NCBI GenBank assembly: GCA_035772785.1
Contig: JAOCPU010000037.1
Location: 124,001 to 188,000 of the forward strand
Direction: 5' to 3'
Length of the DNA: 64,000 bases
Source: Phlebiopsis flavidoalba
Taxonomy: Eukaryota > Basidiomycota > Agaricomycetes > Polyporales > Phanerochaetaceae
Part shown: piece by piece, positions 23,890 through 36,720 of the stretch
How positions within the stretch are numbered: position 1 is the first letter of the stretch
Layout of the letters: each line of letters begins with the position of its first letter
The notes under the pieces: generated by a model
Databases searched by the model: none
What the model was told of the DNA's origin: nothing
The model's input: the letters and a program-made list of their open reading frames with translations, nothing else
Translations under genes and position numbers: made by a program

Positions 23890-25113
23890 TCGTCTCTGGC
23901 TTTGGTCTATATGTCCTCCTCTATCTATCTCTCACTCCAGCTTGTCTTTAAGCTCAAGTTTTGTCATGGCCTTGGCAGCCTTGAATGCATGTATTGTGGG
24001 TGATCTGCGCTGAAGCAATAAGTTTGGGACAACAGAACAGGGTGCAAGTACAAGTACAACATGCACACATGCCTCAAATGCACCTGTGCAAGACCACTTG
24101 TCTGGCTATGGAGACTCCCGACATATTTGCACCATACTGCGCTGTGTTGTCTTCGGCTGGCTGTTGGTCATACGTCAAGTGGACGAGTGGAGCTGAGGAC
24201 ACAGTGTCGTTCTTTATACTGGTATGTTTGCTGGGGTCGCTGTTTTTGATAATGCTCATGCGCTCTGCTGTACAAAAAGTGATCAGAATGGCCTAGGGCT
24301 GCTATTGTTGTCTTTGAAACCATTGTTGGTTTGTTTTGAAAGCTTAGTTGCACAATTGGACAACGGCGGTGATCCTCAGACACAAAACGTCACAAAATTC
24401 CATAATTTAACATACATTATATGCTATCACACAATTGTCGCGCAATACATACACAACAATATATTCTCTGTTCCAGACCTAGAGCTAGAGCAGTCTATGA
24501 TAATATTGTTATGGTGCAATATGTAGACATACCTAGAGTAGTTATTGCCATAGGATAGTCAGAATACCAACTACTCATATTGGGTCATGCAGTAGTCAGT
24601 CACTCTTATGCCATAGCACCTCATTTGTGTCCACATGTAGTATTAGGGGTCCTCTAGTAGTCACAGGAGTCCTAACAAGCATGTGTATAAACCACGCCTA
24701 GTCAACAATTAGACATCAGACTAATTCACCTTTGTGAACACTGTTTACTTAGCCAGCCAAGCTACTTACTCTACCAAGCACTCCACAACCATACCTAACC
24801 AGTACTCAATGTATAAAGGTAGGTGTCAAGCTGGTTTGTCACATTTGAATTAGTCCATGATACCCTCCTGTCCATTTGCACCTGAGGGGTACCTTTCTTT
24901 ATTTCTGTTAGAGTCCTCGACGCGAGGGTGCTGCCATAATGGGACCCCTCTACATGTTATGGGATCTGGGGGACATAAACTCAGTGTTGGTACATTGTGT
25001 CCATTTGAGTCGAGGAGGCGTCAGGGTTTGATGCCCAATAACAGCTGACTCAACACCAGTCCGTAGGTGTAAGTGGAGTTCATTGCTCGAGGACCCCAGG
25101 GGCACCTCTTATA
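23890..25113. other. No supported gene; possible LTR-like sequence
   Basis: The interval contains a promoter-like tgtataaag at about 24810 and many short direct words (agtagtcag, gtcctctagtagtc). It lacks coding motifs. An LTR of another element is possible, but I found no partner copy or target duplication. Confidence 0.35.
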
Positions 25114-25983
25114 CAGTGACTGACAAAAATGTGTCACATTTGGATATTGAGCATCCAAAGAATATGACATAAGATACTCATATGAGCAACTACAGAAAAG
25201 CAATTTATTTGTGGGATACTATGATACTAAACATCATTTTCGAAATTTACATATAAACCATATATGGTAACTATGACGGTGTAATAAACAAATACATTAT
25301 AATTATACTAATGGAAGATTCCTTTATTACACAACCAAGAAAAAAGATATGCACTTGACGTACTATCGATAAAATATCTTATTCTATGGGTAATTGTATG
25401 AAAAGCATGCATAATATGTATCTGATATCATTATTAAATGAATATTGATTCTTTCTGTCATAGCTATATGTAAAATACTATTTGATTTATCTTGGCTTTA
25501 ATAAAGTATGTTGCAATATCTAATTTTCATCAGCCATAGAGAGGAAAAAAATACTAAATGCGTGGGAAAAGATATAGATATACTATTGTGAAGTACAGCA
25601 AGTTACAAATAAAATTCCATTCTTACTTTGCTTGCTCTAAATTGTTATGACTATAATATGTAGCTAGCTATGGTAAGCTATGATGCATTATATATACAGT
25701 ATAGAGACAGTATTAATGTATTTTTTAAGATCAATCCTTAGATGCCAAAATTTTTTATTACTGTACAATAAAAGAATCTCTCATAAGAGCAAATTTAGTA
25801 TATTTGCTCATTATTCAATGGCTATTACTACTTATGGTATATGTGTATATATCTAAAAATAGCTCTTTATGCTATTCTATACAATCCTAATTCTAGTTAT
25901 GCAACAGCTCTCTTTATGGATATCTTATTCAAAATTCTTTGAGTGCTCAATATCCAAGTGTGACACACTTTTGTCAGTCACTG
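25114..25983 (+). mobile_element. Tc1/mariner-type MITE, copy 4 (870 bp)
   Basis: The ends are CAGTGACTGACAAAAATGTG and ttttgtcagtcactg, with TA at 25112-25113 and 25984-25985. Terminal inverted repeats extend with mismatches for roughly 70 bases. This is the best-preserved member of the subfamily also seen at 5781 (inverted) and 34110. Confidence 0.92.
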
Positions 25984-26105
25984 TATGCCCTTTCCTCCAT
26001 TCTAGAATGTAGGTACTGTTGCTATGGCATAGCCCCATACTGCAATGCAGGGCAGTGACAATCATAGCCCTATAATTTAAAAAAAACACTACATGTATGC
26101 TATTC

Positions 26106-27303
26106 TGTGCCAAACCTGTTTGGTACACGGATGGATCAACAATGTTGAACTAAAGGACACAATAAACAAAGGAAAAGTCAGTGAGGTTATGTAAAGAACA
26201 TTACGTAAAATAGATAGTTTAGTCGTAGTAGCACTAAGGATTAGTAACCCTGGCTCTAAAAAATAGCTACAGCTTACAAAGCATTAGTCAAGCTGCTTAT
26301 TCAGCAAGGAAGTTTGCTTGCCCTAATTGGTTTAGGCAAAGATGCCCCTCAGACAACTGGCTTACCAAGCAAGAAAAGCAGAGAGGCGAGGCTTTTATGC
26401 TATTGGCTGGCAGGCACAAATGTACAAAACAGGTTGCTACCAGCATAGCCTGTAACTGTACTAGTGTAGCCTCGCTAACATGCCACCAGGCAACAGTTAT
26501 TACAGGTCAAACAGTATATAAGGAGTTTGAAATTTTGAGCAAGGCTCAAGACTCAGACGTAAAAGCCCCAGAAGTTGGGAAGGCTCAGAAGTAGGAGAAC
26601 CCTCTCTGAACCCCAGACGTGGTTATATATAATACTCTGAGACACTCAATCTAATTTGTATACATTTGTTGAATAATCTACTACGCGTGTGCTGCAATAA
26701 GTTCGGAATAATATATCCTTCTCCATCAGGCTAGGCAGCTTTTTGACCTGCAAAAGGCAAGAGATCTTTTGAGGCAGTGCAGAGTCCACCGTGTTAGCAA
26801 AAGGCTTTCTGCAAAAGAAGCAGTAAAAGGGCTAACTTCACTACGACTGAAAGTACTTCGAGGACTGATATATACAACTGAACAAACTTCCAGACACAAG
26901 TGTGATTGATTCACCTTCTGTTTGCAAATTTGCTACTACACTTCTAGTTACTCTTTTTAATTAAATCTTGCTTATACCTAAACCACACACTCAGAGAAAG
27001 AGTTGAATTTCTCACATCTGACTGAATATCAAACCGACTGCTCAATACAAGTCTCCTGCTTGTAAGTACACATTGGAGAATCTGTCCAGGAAGCTTTCTA
27101 AAGCCAGAGTGTAACAACTCAAGCACAGCAAAGTTTGGAGTCTTAAATTCTCTCCTTCCAATTGAACAACTGTGATAGCCCGGCATAGTGGCCCGGTGAA
27201 CCACAGCAGATAAAATCCCCTTAGAGTCCAGAGCAGCTGTGCTGAGCTCTTTCAAGCCCATTTTCATCAGTCTTGCCTCTCTAAGACCCAACACTATCTG
27301 GCA
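26106..27303 (+). repeat. LTR-like dispersed repeat, copy 3 (about 1198 bp)
   Basis: It begins TGTGCCAAACCTGTTTGG and ends tatctggcaca, giving inverted ends TGTGCCA/TGGCACA. A TATA motif agtatataaggag lies at 26512-26524. It is highly similar to 14827-16066 with small indels throughout. Sequences just outside either end are unlike those of the other copies, so this could be a solo LTR. I could not find a matching target duplication. Confidence 0.65.
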
Positions 27304-27559
27304 CACAACAACACCTGGTCTGGTCCAGGGTGCATACTCCATTGGTTGCCATGCCTCGTTGGCGTGTACTAAAGTGCAACCACCTAGCCACCAAGTCGTT
27401 TCTTCAAGCGGGACCCTACTAGCATACCTGCCACTAGTTATAGTCATGCCAGCCGGCCCCCGCTAGTGCTGCCCACTGCCGGCTGCGCCCCACTGCTGCC
27501 CCCAATGCTGTTATCCCCACTGCTGGCCACTGCTGCTACCTCTGCTGGTATTATACTGG

Positions 27560-27852
27560 AAGTCAGAACTTGATCGCGACTAGTTATTGTAGAGTGCCAG
27601 AAGACCAAAACTGAAGGCTGGAGTGAGCAACTGAAGAGAGAAGCCCAAGCTAGGCCCTTAGGCATAAGATGCACTGGGCGCTTAATTGCCCAGTGACTCG
27701 AACACTACACAAGTCTACAACTAGAGCTAGGAAAATAGAGGGAAATATAGAGAAATCAACAAATAAATATGAAAGAGTCATAAGAGTCATGGGAAGCTGT
27801 ATAAAAGCAGAGAAAGGCGTGGCATCACATATAATAGAGAAACAAATAGCTG
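27560..27852. repeat. Dispersed repeat R, copy 2 (possible solo copia LTR)
   Basis: Homologous to 21871-22143, as described for that copy, and in the same orientation. It sits without any coding region nearby, which fits a solo LTR. The flanks are rich in cactgctg and ctgctgc words on both sides. Confidence 0.5.
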
Positions 27853-27859
27853 GTGCCCC

Positions 27860-28690
27860 TGCTGCTGGCGGCTGCTGCCGCGCCAGCGGCAGCCAAACTG
27901 CTCACCATGTCGTGTTTTATTAGCATGGGATTAGAGTGCTGTAGTACTGTAGAGAATGGAAGTTTCATCAATATAAGAAAGGGCAAAAAAAATGCGTCCA
28001 AAAACATAGAATAATCGACCGGCAGTCATGTTGGCGCCAGATTGGGCATTCATCAGTGAAGTGCCATGGAGCAGCAAGTGTACCATTGAGCACCTTGGTG
28101 GCAAGATAATGGCCAGATAACAGCAGCAAGCTGTTATTGAACTGTTATCAACTAGAACTCTTTATCCACTATCACACATTTACCGCTTTTAGCAAAGTGC
28201 CAGTGGTGCTGCGCTGTCACATATTGAAACCTAGCTGACAGATTTATAGCAGCAAATAGTGCCTTAACATCTGGCTGGCCATTGATGCAGAACACTGTAC
28301 AGACTAGGCTGGGATGTGATGCATTATCTGGTTGCCTAGAGGTGCCCAATTGTCCTGCTGCCAGCACACCCAACCCTCAATACGCCGGTATACATCACTG
28401 TAACATGCTCATTGCTGAGGACAAGCTTATTAAAAATCTGAGCACTCCTCCTCTGCGGCTACAAAGAATACAACCTTTCTGACCACAATTTCCCCATCAA
28501 TCTACCGCCACCTCTATTCCCATGCACCATCCTCTCTCTCCCTTGTGCTCTAAAGGCACATCTTCTCTGCCCATTGCTGGTCCCTCTAACCTTGGTTGGC
28601 TCGAATCACAGTGCAAAGAAGCTTGCAAGCCTTCATTCAAAAGTCACTAGTAAATTAATATGTACTCTAGAAAAATACAATTTTGTGCTA
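27860..28690. other. No supported gene
   Basis: Mixed-composition sequence between repeat R and a MITE. Open frames are short and motif-free on both strands. Confidence 0.5.
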
Positions 28691-29574
28691 CAGTGACTGA
28701 CAAAAGTGTGTCACATTTAAATATTGAGAACTTTAAAAGAATTTTGAATAAGATATCCATAAAGAGAGCTGTTGCAAAAACTATAATGAGAATTGTATGA
28801 AATAGCATAAAGAGCTATTTTTGATATATCCACATATACCATAAGTAGTAATAGCCATTGGATAATGAGCAAATGTACTAAATTTGCTTTTTTTATCAGA
28901 GATTCTTTTATTGTACAATAATAAAAATGGTTTGCATTTGAAAACCAATATTGGAAAATACCTTGATACTATTTCTATTACTGTATATATAACTTATCAC
29001 AGCTTACCATAGCTAGCTATACATTATAGTCACAACAATTGAGAGCAAAGCAAGGTCAAAATGGGATTTTATTTGTAACTTGCCACACTTTACAGCAATA
29101 TACCTGTTCCTTTTTTTTTTTTTTCACACATTCAGTGTTTTTCTCTTTTATAGCTGACAAAAATCAAATGTTAACATATATTCCATTACAGCCTAATACA
29201 AATCAAATAGTATTTTACATATAGCTGTGACAAAAAGAATCAACATTTATTCAATAATGATATCAAATACCATATTATGCATGCTTTTATTACTTTATGA
29301 ATCAAGATATTTTATCAGTAGTATATAAAATGTATATTTTTTCATTTGGTGTATAATAAAAGAAATCTTTCATTAGTGCAGTTTTAATGTATTTGTTTAT
29401 TATACCATCATAGCTGCTATGTATAGTATAGATGTAAATTCGGGAAATGATGTCCATTGCTATAGTATTTCACAAAAAAATTGCTTTTCCTATAGTTGTC
29501 ATATTAATGTCTTACAATATATTCAATTTTTAAATGCTCAATATCCAAGTGTGACACATTTTTGTCAGTCACTG
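28691..29574 (-). mobile_element. Tc1/mariner-type MITE, copy 5 (884 bp)
   Basis: The ends are CAGTGACTGACAAAAGTGTG and ttttgtcagtcactg, with TA at 28689-28690 and 29575-29576. The interior is more diverged than copies 2 to 4 and includes a 17-base T run near 29110. Non-coding. Confidence 0.9.
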
Positions 29575-29579
29575 TACAT

Positions 29580-31800
29580 GTTTTATATATCCGTTTTGCC
29601 CACATGGCACTTCTTTACCTCCCCACTGCCTTTTCCAGTGCCCGGGGTGTTGACACCGCGGTGTGAAGTCTCTGGTATCTTGCTTCTCCGGTGTCCAGTG
29701 TCCTGTCTTCTCTATGTGCTCACACTGTTCACCCGGTGAAAAAGTGTTGGCCTTTGAATCTGTTGAGCATCTAAGGCCCCTTTCTCTGGTGTGTTTAATG
29801 CATCCCAAAAAGATATACAACTTTCAACTTTTAACTTCTCAATTAAAATCACAAACATTTCTTTTGCATTAGACTATCTTTGGCCATGTTTGCGTGACTG
29901 GATAGACTTGAGAGCAAAATTGGTAACCAGATAATAGTATTGTAGTTAGAAATACAGTTTTTTTATAACAGTGTAAAAATTAGTTAATCTAAAGTAAACT
30001 TGATAAGCTTATCTTAGATGGTAAATGGTTTTTTCCATGATAGACAAGTTAAGACTGATGTGCAAATATTTCTCCACTCTAAGAAAAATCTCTATAGGCC
30101 AGATAGCAAAACACTTTGGTTTTTGTGGCTAAGTGGCAATTTTGTCATATTCAAGATTTCTGCATTTTAAGACATGATTCCAAGAGACAAGTATTGCTAA
30201 TTTGAGACTGAGCTTGACTTTTGGTAAAATTGAATTCTGGCTGAAATGGCAGTAAATTTGGAAAAAAACCTTGAACAGATGATCAATGGATATATAGGCA
30301 AAACAGAGGCCGGAAGCTCTTTGCATCCAAGTTACACTATAAAATACAGATTAATATTCTGTGATCTATTATAATAAGTGTATACTTTATAGATTGAGCA
30401 AAATATGGTCTTTAATCTGATAAACTAACTTTTTAAAATGAGCTGGTCAAATTGAGCATAGATACTAAGGTGCAAGGTAGATTTCTAGGTCTAAAATCTT
30501 TTGGCCAAAACTTGAGCATCTATATTAGGAGTTTCAGCTATAGCTAAAAAAATACACCAAAAAGGTGGCTAGAGTTTATTTTTTGCCGAGTTTATAATAT
30601 AATGTTCAAATGGATATAAGAAAATTAAATGCACTTACCACCAATTCTTGATGGTTGCTATCAGAGGGGTCTTCAATATAAATGAGACCTTTTACAGAGC
30701 TACAGCCGTTAGGCACACTTAAAATGAGCCCTTTGATATGCGCTAAAATAGAGTTGAGAAATGACAAAGTCAGAATAAGACCTGAAAAGCTTCTGAGACA
30801 GCATAAAAACTTCCAAATTACTGTCTTGTGAAGATCTTGGTTAGGACTCTCATTGTAAGACCAAAATCACAAAATTTCAAATCAGTAAAAATTGCAATTG
30901 CCATAAGAAAAAGACAAGCAATATTAAGCTTTTATTTCCATAATGACTTCCAGCTCCACACCGTCTCCAGCGACAGTTTATTGAAAGAACAAAGAGCCTG
31001 TTGGTTTAGACTGAGCTGAATATAGATTCAAAAATTTCAAAAAAGTCCAGCTTTTTCAAAGACAATGTCAAGCATTATTTTAGCTAGCTCAAATTTCTAT
31101 TTGATGCTTTAGTCCAAATTGTTCTGATTGAAATTATAAGATGTCTTCTTCACAGCATTTTTTCAAATCTGTGGTTTAATAATAAATTATAGGCTGAATA
31201 TTGCATATTTTTAATCAATGCCTATACAGATGGATGCTGGCTTGCGGAAGTCTTAATAATATAAATTAGAATATATTCAAAAGATAAAATTTTGCCTACT
31301 CACCTTTTTAATATGTTTTTCAAGGAAAACAGGTCAATGTTTTATTATAAACTAAGCAAATCTTAAAGTATAAATTTTTTTTTGTCGCATATTTGAACTA
31401 AAAAATATCAGTAATTATTATTAGGTTTTGAAAAATAAAGCAATAATATTACTAGATTCACAAGTTGCAAGAGCCAATATTTGAAAAACCTCAACTAAAT
31501 TTCCTACTTCAAACTCCTTGGCTATCTTCTTGTTTCCAGATGCCAAAAAAATTGACATTTGTCAAGTTGTCAAATTCATCAAATGACTTCCTGACAGCTG
31601 CCCTTATTAAGGATTTAACTGATACTTCAGCCATATTGCCAGAGTATACAGTAGAGTATGCCCAGAAATTTGAAACAATTAAGGTATAAATGTCAATTAC
31701 ATCCCTCTTAGATAAACGCATATGCAGTGTGGAAAAAAGAAAACCATACCTAAAGATATTGGTGCTATAATTAAATCCAAATTAGCTACTTTTTAGTCAT
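29580..31800. other. Long AT-rich interval, no supported gene
   Basis: The first 180 bases are GC-richer and contain gtgttgacaccgcggtgt-type inverted words. The rest is strongly AT-rich. The longest open frame (31465-31689 plus, MPKKLTFVKLSNSSNDFLTA) follows an acceptor-like tttccag, but its antisense is equally open and no family is recognisable. Confidence 0.5.
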
Positions 31801-31806
31801 TAACTA

Positions 31807-32689
31807 CAGTGACCAACAAAAAATGTGTCACACTTGGATATTGAGCATCTAAAGAATATGTTGTAAGATATTTGTATATGAGCAACTGCAGAAAAAACAA
31901 TTTTTTGTGAAATACTAAACAATAATAAACGTTATTTTTTGATATTTACACATATATCATATATAGCAACTATGAGTGGTATAATGAACAAATACATTAA
32001 AACTGCACTAATGGAATATTCCTTTATTACCCAGCCAAAGAAAATATATATGCATTTTGCACACTATTGATAAAATTGCTTGATTCATGAGTAATTGTAT
32101 AAAAAGCATGCATAGTATATATTTGATATCATTGATAAAATGAATGCTAATTCTTTCTGTCACAGCTATATATGAAATACTATTTAACCTATATCAGCTG
32201 TAATGAAGTATGTGATAACATCTGATTTTTTGTCAGCTATAGAAAAAGGGACATTGAATGTGTGGAGAAAAAAAAGACAGGTATACTATTGTAAAGTGTG
32301 GCAAGTTACAAATAAAATCCCATTTCTATTTTGCTTGCTTGCAATTATTACTGCTGTAATATGTAGCTAGCTATGGTAAGCTGTAATACACCATATATAT
32401 AGTATTGGGATAGTATCAAGGTATATATTTCAACATTGATTTTCAAATGCAAAACATTTTCATTACTGTACAATAAAAGAATCTCTGATAAGAGCAGATT
32501 TAGTACATCTGCTCATTGTCCAATGGCTATTAACACTGATGATATATGTGTATATATCAAAAATAGCTCTTCATGCTATTCTATACAATCTTCATTATAG
32601 TTATGCAACAGCTCGCTTTATGGATATCTTATTCAAAGTTTTTTTTGAGTGCTCAAAATCCAGGTGTGATACACTTTTGTCAGTCACTG
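31807..32689 (+). mobile_element. Tc1/mariner-type MITE, copy 6 (883 bp)
   Basis: The ends are CAGTGACCAACAAAAAATGT and ttttgtcagtcactg. TA precedes at 31805-31806, while the right flank reads tcta, so the right duplication is altered. It is the same subfamily as 6709 and 41734. Confidence 0.88.
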
Positions 32690-32699
32690 TCTATTATGA

Positions 32700-33496
32700 T
32701 TTTGATTATTTATCCATGTTTTCACACTTCCATTTTGGTCCTAGATGTTTCTGAACAGCTTCTACTAAAGCTGTTTGATCTTGATAGTTCTAATCCTTTG
32801 CTTAGAGAATTTTACATTTAGCTTCTCCCATATTGAAATAAATGGCTGTATGGTAAAGACATTCTTTAAAGCTTTAGGATTATGATTATCAATTTTTTCT
32901 ATAGATATCTTCAGTACTTTGAAGCCAAACACCAAGATTGGACAAGAGATAACTAGCAAAAGCTCAGCTATATAACACTAGTCATTTAGCTAACAAGTAT
33001 TTACCTAAGTTTCAAAAAGCCAGTGGTAGTGGTTGAGCAAAAGGTTGAAATAGAGATGGCGCAATCAGAAGTGCTGCATCTTGTGTTTGGTCATGTTTAT
33101 ATTAAGTATATTACCTATCATATCCACACTGCACAGTATTGCTTTCTTGACTGTTGTGGATACTGTAATAGATAGACAGAATGTGCAAGTGTGATGTCAT
33201 CACATTGGCTGATTTACATGCAGGCTTGACATGGCTACAATATGTCAAAACATTATATATAGTCTAAATATTATGATAAATCTGGTGGTCACAATGGGCA
33301 TCTATTGTAAATCTCCACTCTATGTAGTATATATGCAATTTACAGCCCATGGCTATTTTTTTCTAAATTTTTTAACAAGTTATAAGTTATCGTTTTCTAA
33401 GTGCTTAAAGCCCCACTTATATTACTTTTGTCTGTAACTGTATGCTTGGGCCTTAGTTGAGACATTTGGTGGAATTTTTCAATTGCTTTCTAAGTA
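32700..33496. other. AT-rich interval, no supported gene
   Basis: Contains part of a second dispersed repeat (33300-33440, listed separately). No coding signal. Confidence 0.5.
33300..33440. repeat. Dispersed AT-rich repeat S, copy 1
   Basis: Homologous to 42720-42835. Both contain gtatatatgcaat, then tactgcttatagctattt or tacagcccatggctattt, then a stretch ending taaagcccc or taaagccca. Copy 1 ends cttttgtctgtaactgta, which resembles the MITE terminal motif ttttgtcagtcactgta. It may be the right end of a related, more decayed Tc1/mariner family. Confidence 0.5.
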
Positions 33497-34109
33497 TAGT
33501 GACTGACAAAAGTGTGTCACATTTAGATATTGAGCATCCAAAGCATTTTGAATAAGATATCTGTAAGGGGAGCTATAGCATAACTATTAATGAGGATTAT
33601 ATAGAATAGACTTTGAAGAGCTATTTGTGATATACACACATATACCATATCTGGTAATAGCCATTGGATAATGAGCAAATATACTGAATTTGCTTTTGTC
33701 AGAGATTCTTTTATTATACAGTAATAAAAATGTTTTTGCATTGAAAGATTGATATTGAAAAAATATCCCAATATCATTTCTACACTGTGTATATAGTGCA
33801 TTAAAGCTTTACCATAGCTAGCTACATGTTATAGCTACAATCATTTAGAGCCAGCAAAGTCAAAAATGGGATTTTTATTTGTGACTTGCCACACTTTACA
33901 TAGTAGTAGGTATACCTGCCTTTTTTTCCCACACACTCTGCATTCAATTTTTTATAGCTGACCAAAAAATCAGATGTTTACCACATACTCTATTATAGCC
34001 AATATAAACCTAATGGTATTTTACATATAGCTGTAACAGAAAAAATCAATATTCACTTACTAATGATATTGAATACACGATATACATACTTTTCATATGA
34101 TTACTCATA

Positions 34110-34981
34110 TAGTGACTGACAAAAATGTGTCACACTTGGATATTGAGCATCCAAAGAAATATGACATAAGATACTCATATAAGCAACTACAGAAAAGCAA
34201 TTTATTTGTGGGATACTATGATACTAAACATCATTTTCGAAATTTACATATAAACCATATATGGTAACTATGACGGTGTAATAAACAAATACATTATAAT
34301 TATACTAATGGAAGATTCCTTTATTACACAACCAAGAAAAAAGATATGCACTTGACATACTATCGATAAAATATCTTATTCTATGGGTAATTGTATGAAA
34401 AGCATGCATAATATGTATCTGATATCATTATTAAATGAATATTGATTCTTTCTGTCATAGCTATATGTAAAATACTATTTGATTTATCTTGGCTTTAATA
34501 AAGTATGTTGCAATATCTAATTTTCATCAGCCATAGAGAGGAAAATACTAAATGCGTGGGAAAAGATATAGATATACTATTGTGAAGTACAGCAAGTTAC
34601 AAATAAAATTCCATTCTTACTTTGCTTGCTCTAAATTGTTATGACTATAATATGTAGCTAGCTATGGTAAGCTTTAATGCACTATATACACAGTGTAGAG
34701 AAATGATATTGGGATATTTTTCAATATCAATCTTTCAATGCAAAACATTTTTATTACTGTATAATAAAAGAATCTCTGACAAAAAGCAAATTCAGTATAT
34801 TTGCTCATTATTCAATGGCTTATTACTACTTATGGTATATGTGTTATATATCAAAAATAGCTCTTTATGCTATTCTATACAATCCTAATTCTAGTTATGC
34901 AACAGCTCTCTTTATGGATATCTTATTCAAAATTCTTTGAGTGCTCAATATCCAAGTGTGACACACTTTTGTCAGTCACTG
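34110..34981 (+). mobile_element. Tc1/mariner-type MITE, copy 8, inserted in copy 7 (872 bp)
   Basis: The ends are tAGTGACTGACAAAAATGTG and ttttgtcagtcactg, with TA at 34108-34109 and 34982-34983. Most of it is nearly identical to 25114-25983. A block at about 34674-34810 is instead nearly identical to the reverse complement of the host copy (about 33660-33800), so the element is chimeric. Confidence 0.9.
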
Positions 34982-35082
34982 TAGATCACCATTTAATCAG
35001 TAGTACGTATAATGCATATCTTTTTCTTTGGTTGTGTAATAATGAAATGTTTCATTAGTGCAGTTTTAATGTATTTGTTTAT

Positions 35083-35593
35083 TGTCGCGGAGGCAATGGC
35101 TCGATGCGGTCATGAGGCAAAGTACAAAGGGATGATGTAAACCAAAACGAACTCAACGTCGGGCAGACGGCAAGAGCCGTGCACAACAAATCTCAGTTGG
35201 AGTTAGCGGCACAACAGGTCGAGCTAAAGTCCAATGATACCAAGAGTTAGAATTGTGCATGTATGTACAGACATTGGAGCTTACCTAAGTCCAATGACCA
35301 AGAGGTCGAGATGAGGACTTAGGCAGCGGTAGACTACGCTTAAATACTAGTTCACCGGAACGATTACTAAGTCCATAGAAAAACAGATGGAAACAAGTGG
35401 AATGTCTGAGTCATGCTTGAGTCAGCGACTGAGTAAGCATGTCAGCGTATACGACTAAGCGGGGCGGGCTGGACTCCGAGGAGTCATTTATTGTGACTAA
35501 GTGCTGTGCCTTTGGACCGAAGGGGCCGCTCCGGGTCGTTCAGGGCGTTACACTAAGACGAAAAATTGGTGGGCGTCTGCGTACGCTGTGACA
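35083..35593. mobile_element. Solo LTR with 5-bp target duplication (511 bp)
   Basis: The GC-rich block begins TGTCGCGG and ends GCTGTGACA, so its termini are TGTC...GACA. It is flanked by the perfect direct repeat TTTAT at 35078-35082 and 35594-35598. Removing the block plus one TTTAT restores the MITE sequence gtatttgtttattatgctttcatag, which matches other copies. Base composition contrasts sharply with the host MITE. No internal retrotransposon sequence is present, so this is the product of LTR-LTR recombination. No second copy was noticed in the window. Confidence 0.92.
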
Positions 35594-35949
35594 TTTATTA
35601 TGCTTTCATAGCTGCCATATATGGTATAGGTGTGAATTTTTGAAAACGATATTCATTACTATAGTATTCTACAAAAGACATTGCTCTTCTATAGTTGCTT
35701 ATATGAATATCTTATAACATACTCTTTAAATGCTGAATATCCAAATGTGACACATTTTTGTCAGTCACTGTATTTTGTTGGTTTTCTTTGGATTCCTAAG
35801 AATTTTATTTAGATATTGTTCTTTTCTTGTACACTTGATAATAAGGCTTTTTTCTAACTTTTAACTTTAAACTGTCCAATTCTGAGTCTAGCATTGTTTT
35901 GACTTTGTTCATCAGTTTTTTTATTAGCTATCTCTAATAGTAGGTAATA

Positions 35950-36718
35950 CAGTAACTGATAAAAATATATTATACTTGGATATTGAGCATCTAAAGAATA
36001 TATTGTAAAGTATTCATATGAGCAACTACAGAAAAACAATATTTTTTGATGAATACTATAGTAATGAAGATTATTTTGAAGGTTTACTGTATATCATTTA
36101 TGGCAACTATAATGGTATAATAAAGAAATACATTTAAGCTGCACTAATGAAAAACTTCTTTATTACATAACCAAAGAAAAAGATATGCATGTTGTATATA
36201 AATGATAAAATGTGTTGATCCATGAGTGATTGTATAAAGAGCATGCATAGTATGTATTTGATATCATGACTGAATAGATGTTGATTCTTATTGTAACAGC
36301 TATTTATAAAATACTATTTAATTCCTATTAGCTATAATGGAGTATGTAGTAATATCTAATTTTTGTTGGCTATAAAAAATATTATAACTATAATGTGCAG
36401 CTAGCTATAGTAAGCTGTAATGCACAATATATATAATATAAAAGTAGTATCAAGATATCTTTAATATTAATTTTTAAATGCAAAAACATTTGTATTATTA
36501 CATAATAAAAGAATCTCTAATAAAAGCAAATTTAGTACATTTGCTCATTATCTGGTGGCTACTACTATTTATGGTATATGTGTTTATATCAACAATCACT
36601 GTTTATACTATTCTATACACTTTTTATGACAGTTAGACAACAACTCTCTTTATGGACATCTTATTCAAAATTCTTGAGTATTCAATATCTAAATGTGGTA
36701 CACTTTTGCCAGTCACTA
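35950..36718 (+). mobile_element. Tc1/mariner-type MITE, copy 9, internally deleted (769 bp)
   Basis: The ends are CAGTAACTGATAAAAATATA and ttttgccagtcacta, with TA at 35948-35949 and 36719-36720. It is the most mutated copy. Near 36380 it jumps from the ttttgttggctataaaa landmark directly to ttataactataatgtgcag, missing about 120 bases that include the gcaagttacaaataaaat segment. Confidence 0.85.
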
Positions 36719-36720
36719 TA

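Larger units (their letters stand above)
33497..35770 (-). mobile_element. Tc1/mariner-type MITE, copy 7, split by two later insertions
   Basis: The left end is tAGTGACTGACAAAAGTGTG (TA at 33495-33496) and the right end is ttttgtcagtcactg at 35756-35770 (TA at 35771-35772). Its own sequence occupies 33497-34109, about 34984-35082 and 35594-35770, which together make about 0.89 kb. It is interrupted by a younger MITE (34110-34981) and by a solo LTR (35083-35593). Confidence 0.9.

Noticed and set aside
33497..35770. One large 2.3-kb Tc1 element with a transposase
   Set aside because: The extra length is accounted for by a nested MITE and a solo LTR. No transposase reading frame is present.
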